From the NCBI GenBank assembly GCA_963556495.2, contig OY747702.1:28550180-28614179 (forward strand): DNA of 64,000 bases, given 5' to 3'. The notes beneath the pieces were generated by a model, which saw nothing but the letters and a program-made list of their open reading frames with translations, was not told the DNA's origin and ran no database searches. Shown here in pieces: positions 19,139 through 31,800 of the stretch. The DNA comes from Valencia hispanica. Taxonomy: Eukaryota; Chordata; Actinopteri; Cyprinodontiformes; Valenciidae. Numbering within the stretch: position 1 is the first letter of the stretch; each line of letters opens with the position of its first letter. A program made the position numbers and the translations under genes.

Positions 19139-21064
19139 AATTTGTCAAACCTGTAGAAAACCTTTAATTGCATTCAACATTGTCAAGATGACACATTCAT
19201 GAAGTTGTTCAGAGGTAGAGATATCCACACTTAAGGCTGCTGTAGCTCAGGTACGCTCGCAGTTCATTTCAGAGATGGTATTTCCCCCCAAACACTGACT
19301 GCTCTGGGAAGTCACTTCACTTCTTCTTGAAGCCCAATGGAAATGCATCATGAATGATCTGTGCATTCAGTCCTATCCAATTTACATTTTCATGGTGAGA
19401 TCTTTAGTTTCAGGTGTTCAGCATCACTTCATGGTAGATTTGACAGAACATGTTTTCAGCCTTTCCTCCGATGACCGCCAGTGCATCTTTACCCTTTTTC
19501 TTACAACGTAAAAAAAAAAGTCAACACTAAATCAAGGAAATAAAGTTTGGATCCCTAAATCACATCGCCTTGGTTCTTTTGCCCACAGCAGCCATAATTT
19601 AAAAACATGTAGCTTCATACTCATCCAAAACATGTGATCAATACACAGTAGGCCCAGTTAAGCACTTACCAGACCACCATCTTTAAGTGATGGATACATT
19701 GTTACAAAAGCTCAAGTGTTCCAGGTTCACATTAAGTGCGGTTGGGTATTAACAGGTAGAGAAGCCCTCTGCCACATCTCCCCTAAGAGGAATCCGAGGA
19801 GTTGCCATTACTCGAGACAAAACATGCAAGCCATTTACCATTAACAGTACATTTAACATTAACTTTACAAAAAAATAACCAAAAGATCCAAGTGTAATAT
19901 AAACCAAATTTTTATTTCTATCAATTTGCCCAAGACACTAGAGGAATGAGTTTCCAGTGACAGAGGGGATACCCTCTTACATTATAACAGGCTTGCGTTC
20001 AAGTTGAATAACACTAATAAAGCCACTTAAAAATTGCAGACATGGGGGGAGAAACTTTCTTAAAAGCAAAAAAAAATTAAAATAAATGCTGGTTGTTGTT
20101 TTCTACAAGCCCCCGTAGCGCTCACTTGACATTTTTAAAGAACTCTTTGATTAGTGTAAATCCCTTTTTAATCACCTCACTCCACATCTGAAGCCATGCA
20201 ACTCAATTCCAACACTCAGCATGGGAAAACATAAAAATCTAGAAACACAGGCGAAAAAAAAATAAAAAAAAAAAATAAACAGCAATATTGTTTTATTTGA
20301 GAGCTTTTCAAAGCCCCTTTGCTCCTGCTCGGCTGTAATTCCAGTCGACATGTAAAAATACAACCATACAATACATTAGATTCAAAAAGGGTACCAAAAA
20401 GTACAGTAAAAATAACACTTCCATCACTGGAAATGTATATGGACACAAAACAATATAAAATAAAATAAAATAAAAAAGTGGAAAAGTGACATTTGCTTCC
20501 CCAGTTCCTCACTTGATCTGTACAAATGGAGCATGAGTCCAAATTTCTGCCAACTCCAAAGGAAAAGCCAGAGCCCATGTTCGCTGTGGTCAGACCATGG
20601 ATCTCTTTTTCTTATTTACTTTAGACCTTAGGAGGAAAAACACGGTGCTTTACATTACTGAGAATTAACCGAGCGTGGCATGCAGTTACACAGAGACAGA
20701 CAGGTGCATGAATGAGTTTGACAAATAAAGTGAATGACAAACATTTTTGGGACGGGAAGGGAGGGGCGGGGGACGCGGCTGCTAGCTGATCAGATCAGTC
20801 CTCATTTCTTTTTCTGGACCACCACAAATCCGTACTGATCAAGTAGGCTTTGTAGAGATGCATCTCAAGATGGCTGACAGGTGGAATGAATCCATCTTTC
20901 ATGATCCCAGACCCCACATCACGCCCTACTATAACCCCACCACAATGGTTGAATGGATTTAGTGTAGATGGAGCTTTTTGTGGGGCCAAAAGGCACTAAT
21001 GGTTATAGCTACGATCTCATACTACCACGGATGATGCAAGAATGCATACCTGCACTACGTGTGA
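19139..21064. other. Convergent 3' UTRs of phykpl and hnrnpab
   Basis: phykpl has a plus-strand AATAAA at 19539-19544, so its 3' UTR is about 0.4 kb. hnrnpab has a candidate minus-strand AATAAA near 19914-19907, giving a 3' UTR of about 1.15 kb. The mRNA ends would then be about 340 bp apart. No coding sequence or transposon was seen. AT-rich A tracts lie near 20250-20280 and 20455-20475. Confidence 0.5.
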
Positions 21065-24000
21065 TCAGTATGGCTTGTAGCTACTCTGGTGGCCTCCACG
21101 TCTTGGAGTTTTCCCATAGCTTGTATTGCCCTGGTCTGGAGGACAAGAGAAAAAGGGACTGAGTTCTTCTGTACAACAAGGAGGACCAAGAAAATAAAGT
21201 TTCTCTCATTCAGTGTCTTTCCCTGGGGGCACTTATCGCTTACTGTAATCGTAGCCACCCCCATAGCCGTAATAACCAGCAGAGTAGTCATAGTTGCCAT
21301 AGCCACCGTATCCATAGCCCTGCTGTCCATAACCATAGCCCTGGTTGTATCCCTGGTTCCAGTAGTTGTTGTAGCCTTGATTCCAGTTCTGGCCCTGGCC
21401 TAGAAACAATAGGTGAGGCCTTTGTCATAACTCAGCTTTAGAGCAAACAATTACAGCTATAGTCGTTAATGAGAAGGCTTCATCGGGCGTGATGAAGTTC
21501 CTTACCTCCACGCCCCCTGCCACGGCCTCCGTATCCCCGGGCGCCGTACTGCTGCTGCATGTAGACCTCTTTGGGCTGGGCGATTTTAATTTCACACTGT
21601 GGAAACACCAATAGCGTGTTATTTTTCAGTGGGAGAACATTTTTGTAACACGTAGCCATTTGATACCAATCGGCAGTAATCTGCCATAGAGTTTACCTTG
21701 CTTCCACCGACGGTATGGTACTTCTTCTCCATAACCTTCTTGACAGAAGCCTCTTCTTTATACGTAATAAATACGAATCCTCTCCTCTTCTCGGTCTTTG
21801 GATCTTGTGGGAGTTCAGTGGTCTCAATCTATAAAAAAGGAAAAGAGCTTCGTCAAGCAGCCGGCAATCTCATGCTTGGTGACGTTCTAATCCATCTGAT
21901 GCCCAATAGCACGATTGTTGTACCTCTCCAAATGTCCCGAAGTATTCTTCGACGACTTCCTTGGCAGTATCCGGGTTAAGGCCCCCAACAAAGATTTTCT
22001 TTACTGGCTCCTTCTTCATGGCCATGGCTCTCTTGGGGTCAATCTGTCTGCCATCTAACCTGTGCTCCTTCTGTTCAAGAACCTACATAAGACAAACATT
22101 TGTAGTTTATTGCCACTTAATAATCACACAAACATTTCCCCAAAAAAATATTTCGATCCAATTCCAGATCTATATCCCAACAGAAAAAAAAAATCTGTTT
22201 CACACACAGCTCATTGTAGTTTGTTTTGGGCATTAATAAAAGGTTGTTGTTATACTGTCCAGCACCAGCTTATTTGTCTGCATATTCAGTACATTTCAAA
22301 AGCTGGTCTTAAGTAATTCTTATGTTTCCTATTAGTCATTAAAAGTTGTTGAAGATAGTTAACCATGATGTAAGACCAATGGACTCATGCCAGAATAAAA
22401 ATAAAAAAAGTTATCCAGGTTTTTATTTAGTAGTTGATGCAAGCATTAAAAAAGGCGTGGATTTATGCCAATGACATCTCGTTTCCTTTCTTCATTCCTT
22501 ACCTTGTCTACGCTAGCTGAATCCTTAAAGAGAATGAAGCCAAATCCTCTTGACCGGCCCGTCTGCTGGTCCATCTTAATAGTGCAGTCGGTCACCTCTC
22601 CAAACTTTGAGAAGTAATCCTTCAGATCCTTTTTGCTCGTGTCCCAGCTCAGCCCTCCGACAAACATTTTGCTGGGGTGGGGGGGAATACAGACATAATT
22701 AGCCCAATACACAGTATGATTTACAGGGAAAAGGGGGGCTTAGCTCTCAAATTGGTCAGATTGGGGGTATAAAACATTTAGGCACTCCATAACAGTATAC
22801 TATTACATGCAGTATGAATAAAGTTGCTGTCCCTTTACCATCCCACTAATGACCATCAAACTTGGGAGAAAATGAATCCTTCCAATCCATTCTGGTCTGT
22901 ATGGATTTTAACTTAACCCTGATTTTCCCACTCAATGTTTGACTGTACAATTTTAGGGTCTGAATCCTAACCTAGTCAACCTGAAGTTTTATTTTACTAA
23001 TTAATGTTGCCAGCTAAACTGCTTTCATCATGACAGCAAGTTGGCATCTAATTCGTAGCTTCTGATCTATCGATTGAATGAACATTTAAATCGGGTTATG
23101 ACTTCAGTGTCGCGGTTTTAACTGGGTTACACTAATTTATTTGTGGCCTTTAGAAAACAAACCACCAGGATTTTATAACGTTATCATTGAGGTGTGTTTG
23201 TGAATTGAGAATAGAGTGGATGTTGCCGTCCTTTGTAGTAATTCCCTTGATCTTATTTAATAGTACTCACTCAAGATGTATTAACTTCACATATTATGAA
23301 ACAATTCATCACCCATTTACTGCATTAGCTGAACAGTGTTGAAAGAAATCATGAAGAACACTAATTGGTCTTTGGACCATTTATTGACAGTGGGACAAAA
23401 ACTGTTTAGAGAAAACGTCGTCCTCCTCCTTAGGTTGATGTCTCCAGAATAGTTTGTAATGGTAACATCTGACTAAAAAACATGGCGTGATCTAGAAACT
23501 GATGGGATTTTATTCAATTTATAGTTATATTCCATAAAAGGAATTGAAACCAAACAAAAAAAGCTCCAGAAGATGTTATTTTGCTAAAGTACAGAGCTGA
23601 TTCCTTCCGCTTCTATTGTCTCATCTACATTTTTCAGTGTCTTAATCGGATTTAAATCCAGACTACGATTAGGACACCCTTCATTTTGTTTTATTTGAAC
23701 CATTCAGGGGCAGGATTGCTGTAGAACCAAGCCGATGGCTGGTCATTCTCCGTTAGGGTGTTTGAGCCATAAATTATGGCGACTCATTCCAGTTCTGAAG
23801 TACCAGTAGCTCCAGCCCATCACCACGCCCGATTGTCAGTATGATCCATTTCTGAAATGCAATGTGCCAGTGTCCACACACCTTTCAGTTTCGCTTTCGT
23901 CCACAAAATATTAATCCAGAAGTTTAACTCTAACCGTTGCGTTCTTTTTAGTTAACAGAGGTTTTCACTTTCACAGGTGAGTGGGGGTGAGTGCTTTGGA

Positions 24001-24862
24001 TAGGGTTCTTGGGTGTTTAAGTTGGCGGTGCACCCTCAAATTAATTTAAGTAACCTTCTAATTCTACTGTTCTAGCATTAATAAAGCTTGGGTGTGGCTA
24101 TTCTCACCAGAAACTGTGGTTAATAAAAGTTCATTGAAGATTTAATAAGGGGAGGGGAAAACTTATCTTAATTAGTTTACACACACAAGAAATATCTAAA
24201 AGCTGTTGTATTTACTTGGGTTATATTTCTGATATTCACATTTGTTTGATAATGTGTTCCTCGCAGTTTGGCCATTTTCACCACATACTGCCTCAGTGCA
24301 ATAGTAGAAATTGTCCTAGGCAGAGGATGGGGGAGGGGGGGATATACATTATGTACACCATGTTCCAGCACATCTGTTGATCCTGTAACATATGGGGGAG
24401 GGGGATTTTGACATGACGCTTTATGATTCAATTTCAACAAATTAAAACATTAGTATTTTTTGACAGATTGTTACGACATCGCTGTAGTTTTTTTCGTGAG
24501 CTAGTATTGAATGGTTCAATGTCTGCTGTAACGCCCATCCCCCTCCCTCCACTCGGCACATGGCGCCAACAAAAGGCCGGCTGAACAAAGAAGCATAGTA
24601 GTAATCCAGCAGTGGTTATTAAGGCTGTCTCAGCTAGGCAAAAAAATATCGTCAAAATATCAACGTAAACTCACCCGGCATCCTCTTCGCCCTTGCTGGC
24701 GTCGATCTGGCCGCCGTCCTGCGAGTTCCCGTCCGGATCGGTCCCCGCGCCTTGTCCGCAGTCATTCTCGGCGCTGCCGTCGTTTCCTCCTTCGTTAAAA
24801 TCGTCCTCCGCTTCGTGGCCGTTTTCCGACGTTTCCATATACTGCTGCTCTGCCTCAGACAT
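21065..24862 (-). CDS. hnrnpab: Heterogeneous nuclear ribonucleoprotein A/B, 7 coding exons
   Basis: Coding exons: 24862-24675, 22671-22503, 22082-21924, 21828-21697, 21596-21506, 21399-21244, 21135-21065 (966 nt, 321 aa). The N-terminal 63 residues are acidic and low-complexity. RRM1 has RNP2 MFVGGLSW (65-72) and RNP1 RGFGFILF (104-111). RRM2 has RNP2 KIFVGGLN (148-155) and RNP1 RGFVFITY (188-195). The tail is Gly/Tyr/Gln/Asn-rich and ends [12 protein letters not shown], matching the mammalian terminus. It binds AU-rich or CArG-type nucleic acids and acts in mRNA processing, transport and transcription, shuttling between nucleus and cytoplasm. HNRNPD is the close alternative; the C terminus and the phykpl neighbour favour HNRNPAB. 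Exon 6 (156 nt, the Gly/Tyr-rich segment) matches in position a known alternative exon of mammals, but skipping it keeps frame only because both flanks are phase 1. Confidence 0.94.
22672..24674 (-). other. hnrnpab: hnrnpab intron 1
   Basis: No exon or intact mobile element was found. About 23380-24060 has weak Tc1-fossil phrases (for example GGATTTAAATCCAGACTACG) and may be a very old insertion. G-rich tracts on plus occur at 24328-24343 and 24394-24403. Confidence 0.35.
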
Positions 24863-25480
24863 TTTGAACTACTATACCTAAAAAGAACAACGGGGGAATA
24901 TGCAATGAGTGGCTTCATAAGCGATCGTTTCCCGATCCGTCAGCCTTCACGCGCTTCGCCATTTACGAGGTGCCAATTTACGCTTTTTCCCACCATTTTG
25001 ACCGGCGACACTGCGCCTCACGCATTCACACAGGGAGACTTAGTGACATCTTTACTGCTCGTTTCTTTACATTAACGTGGAATCATCCACTATCTAGAGC
25101 GCTACTCTGCTGGAAGCAAAGATTAGAAAAACATCTGAATCATACTGATAAACCCAAGTCTGGACTCAAATTCTCTATTACGTAAGCCAGAGGCCGTAAT
25201 GCGCGAAATGTAGGCCATTTTTGCGATGCAGCTTTTATTTCAATACCATCAAAAACGTCGAATAAGAAGAAATAATAGCACAACAAACTACCCGATATGT
25301 GTCAGTGTGAAATACAAACATGTTTGAGAAGACAAGAAGGTCTACTTACTAGTCTCACTGTCGAGAGGCTCTCTTCAAGATGGATTCTCCCACACGACGA
25401 CAACTCGTGGTTGGTTTTTTAGAAGCGGCAACGAGGAAAAAAATAGCTTCTGCGAAGGAGCCATCTGATTGGTCGCATTC
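24863..25480 (-). promoter_or_regulatory. hnrnpab: hnrnpab promoter and non-coding first exon
   Basis: An acceptor (GTTCTTTTTAG on minus) lies about 15 nt upstream of the ATG. A donor GTAAGT follows minus position 25350, implying a 5' UTR exon just upstream of 25350. A minus-strand CCAAT box (CCAATC, 25472-25467) lies about 100 bp further out, typical of NF-Y promoters. CpG content is raised from 24680 to 25060. The exon 5' end is not determined. Confidence 0.5.
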
Positions 25481-25904
25481 AACTGTCACTCTTGGTGCTG
25501 ACCAATTACAAACGCTACATTTTTCTTCTCCTACACAGCCGTTAACGCCCTCTTACAACACAGGAAGGAACTCAATGAACCTTTCTGAGCTACTAGAAAT
25601 GTGTTCCCCGGTGAAGAAGTGAAATAGCTATTCCTTTGAGCTGTGAGCTTTCACCTATTGTTTCTTTAACTCGAAATCTGTTTCTTTCTTTTTTTGATCA
25701 TACCAATAGATTCGATTGCATTCGACAAAAGGCACAAAATAATATTTAACTGCATTACTGTAAGAGTAAAGAAGTATAACTTGAAATCAAGACGGGACAA
25801 CTAAACTATTATTAGCCTAAATGGAATTAAACTGACCACGATTCTTCTTTTTCAGTGAACTCTAATGTAAGATGATTCGATTATGAAATGAAACAATTTA
25901 TTGT

Positions 25905-27222
25905 TCTTTATTAACACCTCTTGAACCTTTATTGACATTTTGTCATCACAGAAAGATATTTAAAATTGCTTATTGAGATTTTATGCGACAGACCAACACA
26001 AAGCAGTGCATAATTGTGAAACAGTACACACATTATAATCTGTTTTTAAAGTGTTGGCAAGTGAATCTAGGGTTTGAAAATTTGGTCGATTCTTTGCATA
26101 ATAGCACAGGGTCCAACAGACTGGATGTAGAGCATCTATTAACCAGTTTTTTAAGTCTTGCCCATTTTGAGTTAGATTCAGATCAGGACTGACTAGACTA
26201 CACTAACAATAATCTGCATGATTCTGCCACCACCATGTTTCAGGAGTGTTAGTCTTCTTTCAGTTTAATTCAATGCAGTTTATTTATACCCCACTAATTC
26301 ATAACACATGTCATCTCAAGGTACGTTACCAAAAAAAGTCAATTCGGTAGTCCCTTCTGTAATATGAACAGCCATCTCTCGATCAGTGTAAATTTTGACA
26401 AGACTTTTATTTTTTTATGTCAGTTAGTCAACTAAATTGATTGTCTGTTTAGTTGAAAAATATGAAGTCATAGAGAAATGCTTTCTTGGTGCCACCTAAA
26501 TCTTTACACCAAGCCGAAATATTTATCTTTGCAACTTTATCTTAATTTTCTTTTGACATTTCTTCCCCTAAAATCCTAAAAAGGATGTGCATTGTATATA
26601 GAACACACACAACATTTTACATTAAATAAAATAACACCGGTCCGACTGGTTTTGGAGTTATGCCACACTATTTCCATATTCAGATGACAGGCTGAACAGA
26701 AGCTGTGAGATTTTAACAGCTTGGAAAATGTATTTGTAATAAATGTACATTTTGCTTGCTGCTCCATTTCTCATTTGCGCTCCAGGACTCTGTGTTCTTA
26801 AGCAGGTACTGTAATCTGTTTTAGGCATGGACCTCTACTGACTATAACACTGGTATGCATAGCATCATGACACCTGAACTATATTAACTAACAATTACTG
26901 CATTACAAAAAGTCTTTTGCAATATTAATATTGCACGCACATATTATGTGGATGATATATTAATTATATATATTGCAGCCCTTATTTTACACATCTGCAC
27001 AACTTTATCTCTGACCTATCTGGTGCGTTCCTTGGTCATCATGATGCTATTTGTTACACTAAACCTTTTAAGCCTTCCCAGAACAGCCAGATTTATTCTG
27101 ACATACCGGTCGACTTTATTTACCAATCTTTTCCACTAAAATAAATTAAAGTTTACGGTAGTAATGTGACAAAATGCACACAAAAAACAAACAACTTAGG
27201 GGTGTGAATACTTCTGAGCTAC
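25905..27222. mobile_element. Decayed Tc1-type element (family A), with an insertion
   Basis: The left part contains GAGATTTTATGCGACAGACC and CAACACAAAGCAGTG. The right part contains TCTCTGACCTATCTGGTGCG and ends near GGGTGTGAATACTTCTGAG, all family-A inverted-repeat or transposase phrases. About 26250-26860 is unrelated DNA that seems inserted. No frame survives. The 25480-25905 flank shows nothing recognisable. Confidence 0.55.
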
Positions 27223-27387
27223 GGTCCAAGTGTGTTTGTTTGTTTGTTTCTTTCTTTCTTTTCTTTCCTTCCAACATGTTCAATCTTCTAGCAGTCTTCT
27301 AATGTAGCAGGAAATAAATTAGATTATTTGATTTACTCAGCTGGTCTACTCAGTTAATTAAATCTCTGAAAGCAAGTCTTGTAGTAC

Positions 27388-28800
27388 AGTTGTGGCCAAA
27401 AGTTTTGAGAATGACACAAATATTAGTTTTCACAAAGTTTGCTGCAAAACTACTATTAGATCTTTGTTTCAGTTGTTTCTGTGATGTACTGAAATATAAT
27501 TACAAGCACTTTATACGTTTCAAAGGCTTTTATTGACAATTACATGACATTTATGCAAAGAGTCAGTATTTGCAGTGTTGGCCCTTCTTTTTCAGGACCT
27601 CTGCAATTCGACTGGGCATGCTCTCAATCAACTTCTGGGCCAAATCCTGACTGATAGCAACCCAATCTTTCATAATCACTTCTTGGAGTTTGTCAGAATT
27701 AGTGGGTTTTTGTTTTTCCACCCGCCTCTTGAGGACTGACCACAAGTTCTCAATGGGATTAAGATCTGGGGAGCTTCCAGGCCATGGACCCAAAATTTTA
27801 GCGTTTTGGTCCCCGAGCCACTTAGTTATCACTTTTGCCTTATGGCACGGTGCTCCATCGTGCTGGAAAATGCACTGTTCTTCACCAAACTGTTGTTGGA
27901 TTGTTGGAAGAAGTTGCTGTTGGAGGGTGTTTTGGTACCATTCTTTATTAATGGCTGTGTTTTTGGGAAAAATTGTAAGTGAGCCCACTCCCTTGGATGA
28001 GAAGCAACCCCACACATGAATGGTCACAGGATGCTTTACTGTTGGCATGACACAGGACTGATGGTAGCGCTCACCTTTTCTTCTCCGGACAAGCCTTTTT
28101 CCAGATGCCCCAAACAATCGGAAAGAGGTTTCATCGGAGAATATGACTTTGCCCCAGTCCTCAGCAGTCCATTCACCATACTTTCTAAAGAAGATCAATC
28201 TGTCCCCGATGTTTTTTTTGGAGAGAAGTGGCTTCTTTGCTGCCCTTCTTGACACCAGGCCATCTTCCAAAAGTCTTCGCCTCTCTGTGCGTGCAGATGC
28301 GCTCACACCTGCCTGCTGCCGTTCCTGAGCAAGCTCTGCACTGGTGGCACTCAGATCCCGCAGCCGAATCCTCTTTAGGAGACGATCCTGGCGCTTACTG
28401 GACTTTCTTGGACGCCCTGAAGCCTTCTTAACAAGAATGGAACCTTTTTCCTTGAAGTTCTTGATAATCCTATAAATTGTTGATTTAGGTGCAATTTTAG
28501 TAGCCACAATATCCTTGCCTGTGAAGCCATTTTTATGCAACGCAATGATGGCTGCACGGGTTTCTTTGCAGGTCACCATGGTTAACAATGGAAGAACAAT
28601 GATTTAAAGCATCACCCTCCTTTTAACATGTCAAGTCTGGCATTCTAACCCAATCAGTTCAAGAAGTGGACTTTAAACCCACTGGCTAATTTAGATGAGG
28701 AATCAAATCAACATGCTTGAAGATAAAGAACAGTTATTTGATCTAGTTAATGATAAGAAAATCAACAAAACATTTGACTGCTACCAAATATTCATGTATT
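27388..28800 (-). mobile_element. Tc1/mariner element with intact transposase, one terminal repeat seen
   Basis: The left end CAGTTGTGGCCAAAAGTTTT follows TA at 27386-27387 and is a classic fish Tc1-type terminus. I found no complementary copy to the right of the transposase start (28588-28860), so the other end is probably deleted or very diverged and the right boundary is approximate. The element lies just 3' of the nme5 stop, on the same strand. Confidence 0.75.
27563..28588 (-). CDS. Tc1/mariner transposase, DD35E, uninterrupted
   Basis: The frame is open for 341 codons. Initiation could be at 28588 or, more like relatives, at the in-frame MVTCKETR at 28579 (338 aa). The order is an N-terminal paired-type DNA-binding region of two helix-turn-helices (about 5-115), with a GRPRK linker at 58-62, then the DDE catalytic domain. 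Catalytic residues in 341-aa numbering are D152 (IFSDETSF), D244 (FQHDGAPCH) and E280 ([11 protein letters not shown]). The last two are separated by 35 residues, against 34 in classical Tc1. Cut-and-paste transposition into TA is the family activity. All key residues are present, so this is the best preserved mobile gene in the window. Mobility needs both terminal repeats, and one was not found. Confidence 0.9.
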   Translation of the reverse strand: MLTMVTCKETRAAIIALHKNGFTGKDIVATKIAPKSTIYRIIKNFKEKGSILVKKASGRPRKSSKRQDRLLKRIRLRDLSATSAELAQERQQAGVSASARTERRRLLEDGLVSRRAAKKPLLSKKNIGDRLIFFRKYGEWTAEDWGKVIFSDETSFRLFGASGKRLVRRRKGERYHQSCVMPTVKHPVTIHVWGCFSSKGVGSLTIFPKNTAINKEWYQNTLQQQLLPTIQQQFGEEQCIFQHDGAPCHKAKVITKWLGDQNAKILGPWPGSSPDLNPIENLWSVLKRRVEKQKPTNSDKLQEVIMKDWVAISQDLAQKLIESMPSRIAEVLKKKGQHCKY

Positions 28801-28886
28801 TACAAATATAACAACAAACATGAATTTTTCAGAAGCAAATACAAGTAAAAATGGCGGTCATCCTTCCTTATATTGCTCTCTGGTTG

Positions 28887-31800
28887 TCAGTTTTCATCTT
28901 CCACAGTGACTCCATCACATATTCGAGGCTGATTTGGATCGTTTTTCAGTAGCCAGTCAGCGAGCCAAATCTATTGAGAAGAGAAAAGATGCACAAGCTA
29001 ACAATACTGTACTTAAAACGTACAAAGCTTTATCTGAGCATCAGTACTTACACAGGGGTTGAGAGGCTTTTCCTTACAGAGCTCTGTGAGTCCACGAAGG
29101 AGAACTGGGTTTACATTCTTGCTCAGGTACTCTTCAGTTTCTCCTCTGGTTGGAAAGGGCTCAATTACAGCTGCAGAGAGAAATCATATGGAGTTTGGGA
29201 CTTCACATGTTTATGAACAACAATAGTTTTGATAGAGCAAAGTACATACTGTTTGGAAACATGAATTTAATCTCCCTGACTGCTGTGAGAAACGAGTCAC
29301 TGCCATGAAGAGCGTTCTTTAGGTCAGAAGTTCCATATTTTGATCGAAGACTGGAGAAAAATATGTGCAGCACATGGAATAGAAAAAAATATAAAGTATT
29401 AAGTTAAGTAAGGAAGGACAACAGGCCTTTACAGCATTTCACCAGAACAGAGTCAGTTTTACTGACACTGACCACACTGTTACTTTGTATAACAGAATAT
29501 GTATGACACGCTGCAATCAGGGTCATGCTGTGATTGATGTTTATACTGGTTCATCTCAATATATTGGCATGTAATCAAGTAATTCAGCTTAAATAATGAA
29601 CTTTTAAATTACAGTGAGGAACATACATCTAATTTTACAAGTTCTACCACTTAGAAATTATGGAGCGGTCTGAAATTCACATTGTAGTTGCCTTTCCACT
29701 GTGAGAGACAGTATTTTTAAAGAATTTGTATTTTATGTATTTGAACACCTGAGAAAATCAGTGTTAATATTTGGTACAGAAGCCTTTGTTAACAATTACA
29801 GAGGTCAAACATTTCCTGTAGTCCTTGACCAGGTTTGCACACATTTTGGCCCACTTCTCCACACAGATCTTCTCTAGATCTGTCAGGTTTCAGGGCTGTC
29901 ACTGCAACACGGAGTTTCAGCTCCCTCAAAAGATTTTCTTTTGGATTTAGGTTTGGAGACTGGCTAGGCCACCCCAGAACATTGATATGCTTCTTGTGGA
30001 GCCACTCCTTGGTTATCCTGGCTGTGTGCTTTAGGAGTCCGAGCCACGACCCATCTTCAATGCTCTGACCGAGGGAAGGAGGTTGTTGCTCAAAATCTCA
30101 CAATACATGGCCCCATTCATCCTCTCCTTGATACAATGCAGTTGTCCTGTCCCCTTCGCAGAGAAGCACCCCCATAGCATGATGTTTTCACCCCCATGCT
30201 TCACAGTACAGATGGTGTTCTTGGGATGCAACTCATTCTTCTTTTTCCTCCAACACAGCGAGTGAAGTTTAGACGAAAAAGTTATATTTTGGTCTGACCA
30301 CATGACTTTCTCCCATGGCTCCTCTGGATCATCCAGAAGGTCATTTGGCAAACTTCAGACACGCCTGGACATGTGATGACTTGAACAGAAGAACCTTCCA
30401 TGCAAAGCATGATTTTAAACAATGACGGCGTGATGTTCTACCAACAATAACCTTTGAAACTGTGGTCCCAGCTCTCTTCATGTCATTGACCAGCTCTTCC
30501 TGTGTAGTTCTGGGCTGATTCCTCACCTTTCTTACCAACAGTGATAACCCACCAGGTGAGATCTTCCATTGAGCCCCAGTCCGAGGGAGACTGACACTCA
30601 TCTTTAGCCTCTTCCATTTTCTAACAATTGCTCCAAAGGCTGATCTATTTTCACCAAGGTGCTTGACATTTGCCCCGTAGTCCTTTCCAGTCTTGTGGAG
30701 GTCTACAATTTTGTCTCTGGTGTCTTTTGACAGCTCTTTGGTCTTGCCCATGGTAGTAGTTGGAGTCTGACTGTGGGGTGGACAGGTGTCTTTAACAAGC
30801 TCAGACAGGCGCTACTAATATAGATTAATAAGTGGAGTAGAGGTGGACTTTTTAAAGGCAGAGTGACAGGTCTTTGAGAGCCAGAATTCTTGCTGAATGA
30901 TCGGATCAGATTTCCTAAATAAATAAAAAATGCTGTCTCTCATAGTGGAAATGCACCTACAATGTGAATTTCAGACCCCTCCATAATTTCTAAGTGGGAG
31001 AACTTGCAAAATCGCAGTGTTCAAATACTTATGTTCCTCACTGTATATAGATTCATCTAAACTCAGCAAAAAAATAAACGTCCCTTTTACAGGACTGTGT
31101 ATTTCAACAATAATGTTGTAAAAATCCAAATAACTTTACAGATCTTCATTGTAAAGGGTTTAAACAATGTTTTCCATGCATGTTCAATTAACCATAATCA
31201 ATTAATTAACATGCACCTGTGGAATGGTCGTTAAGACCTTAACAGCTTACAGAAAGTAGGCATTTAAGGTCACAGCTCTAAAAACGCAGGACACTAAAGA
31301 GACTTGTCTACCGACTGTGAAAAACACTCAAAGAAAGATGCCCAGGGTCCCTGCTCATCTGCGTGAACGTGTATTAGGCATGCTGCAGGGAGGCATGAGG
31401 ACTGCTGATTTGGCTAGGGCAATAAATTGCCATGTCCGCACTGTGAGACGCCTAAGACAGCGCTACAGGGAGACAGGAAGGACAGCCGATCATCCTCGCA
31501 GTGGAAGACCACGTGTAACAACACCTGCACAGGATCGGTACATCCGAATATCACACCTGCGTGACAGGTACAGGATGGCCACAACAACTGCCCGAGTCAC
31601 ACCAGGAACACACAATCCCTCCATCAGTGCTCAGACTGTCCGCAATAGGCTGAGAGAGGCTGGACTGAGGGCTTGTAGGCCTGTTGTAAGGCAGGTCCTT
31701 ACCAGACATCACCAGCAACAACGCAGCCTATAGGCACAAACCCACCTTCGCTGGACCAGACAGGAGTGGCAAAAAGTGCTCTTCACTGATGAGTCACGGT

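Noticed and set aside
25380..25622. 80-codon plus-strand frame upstream of hnrnpab
   Set aside because: It overlaps the hnrnpab promoter and first non-coding exon on the other strand, has no recognisable domain, and its length is unremarkable.
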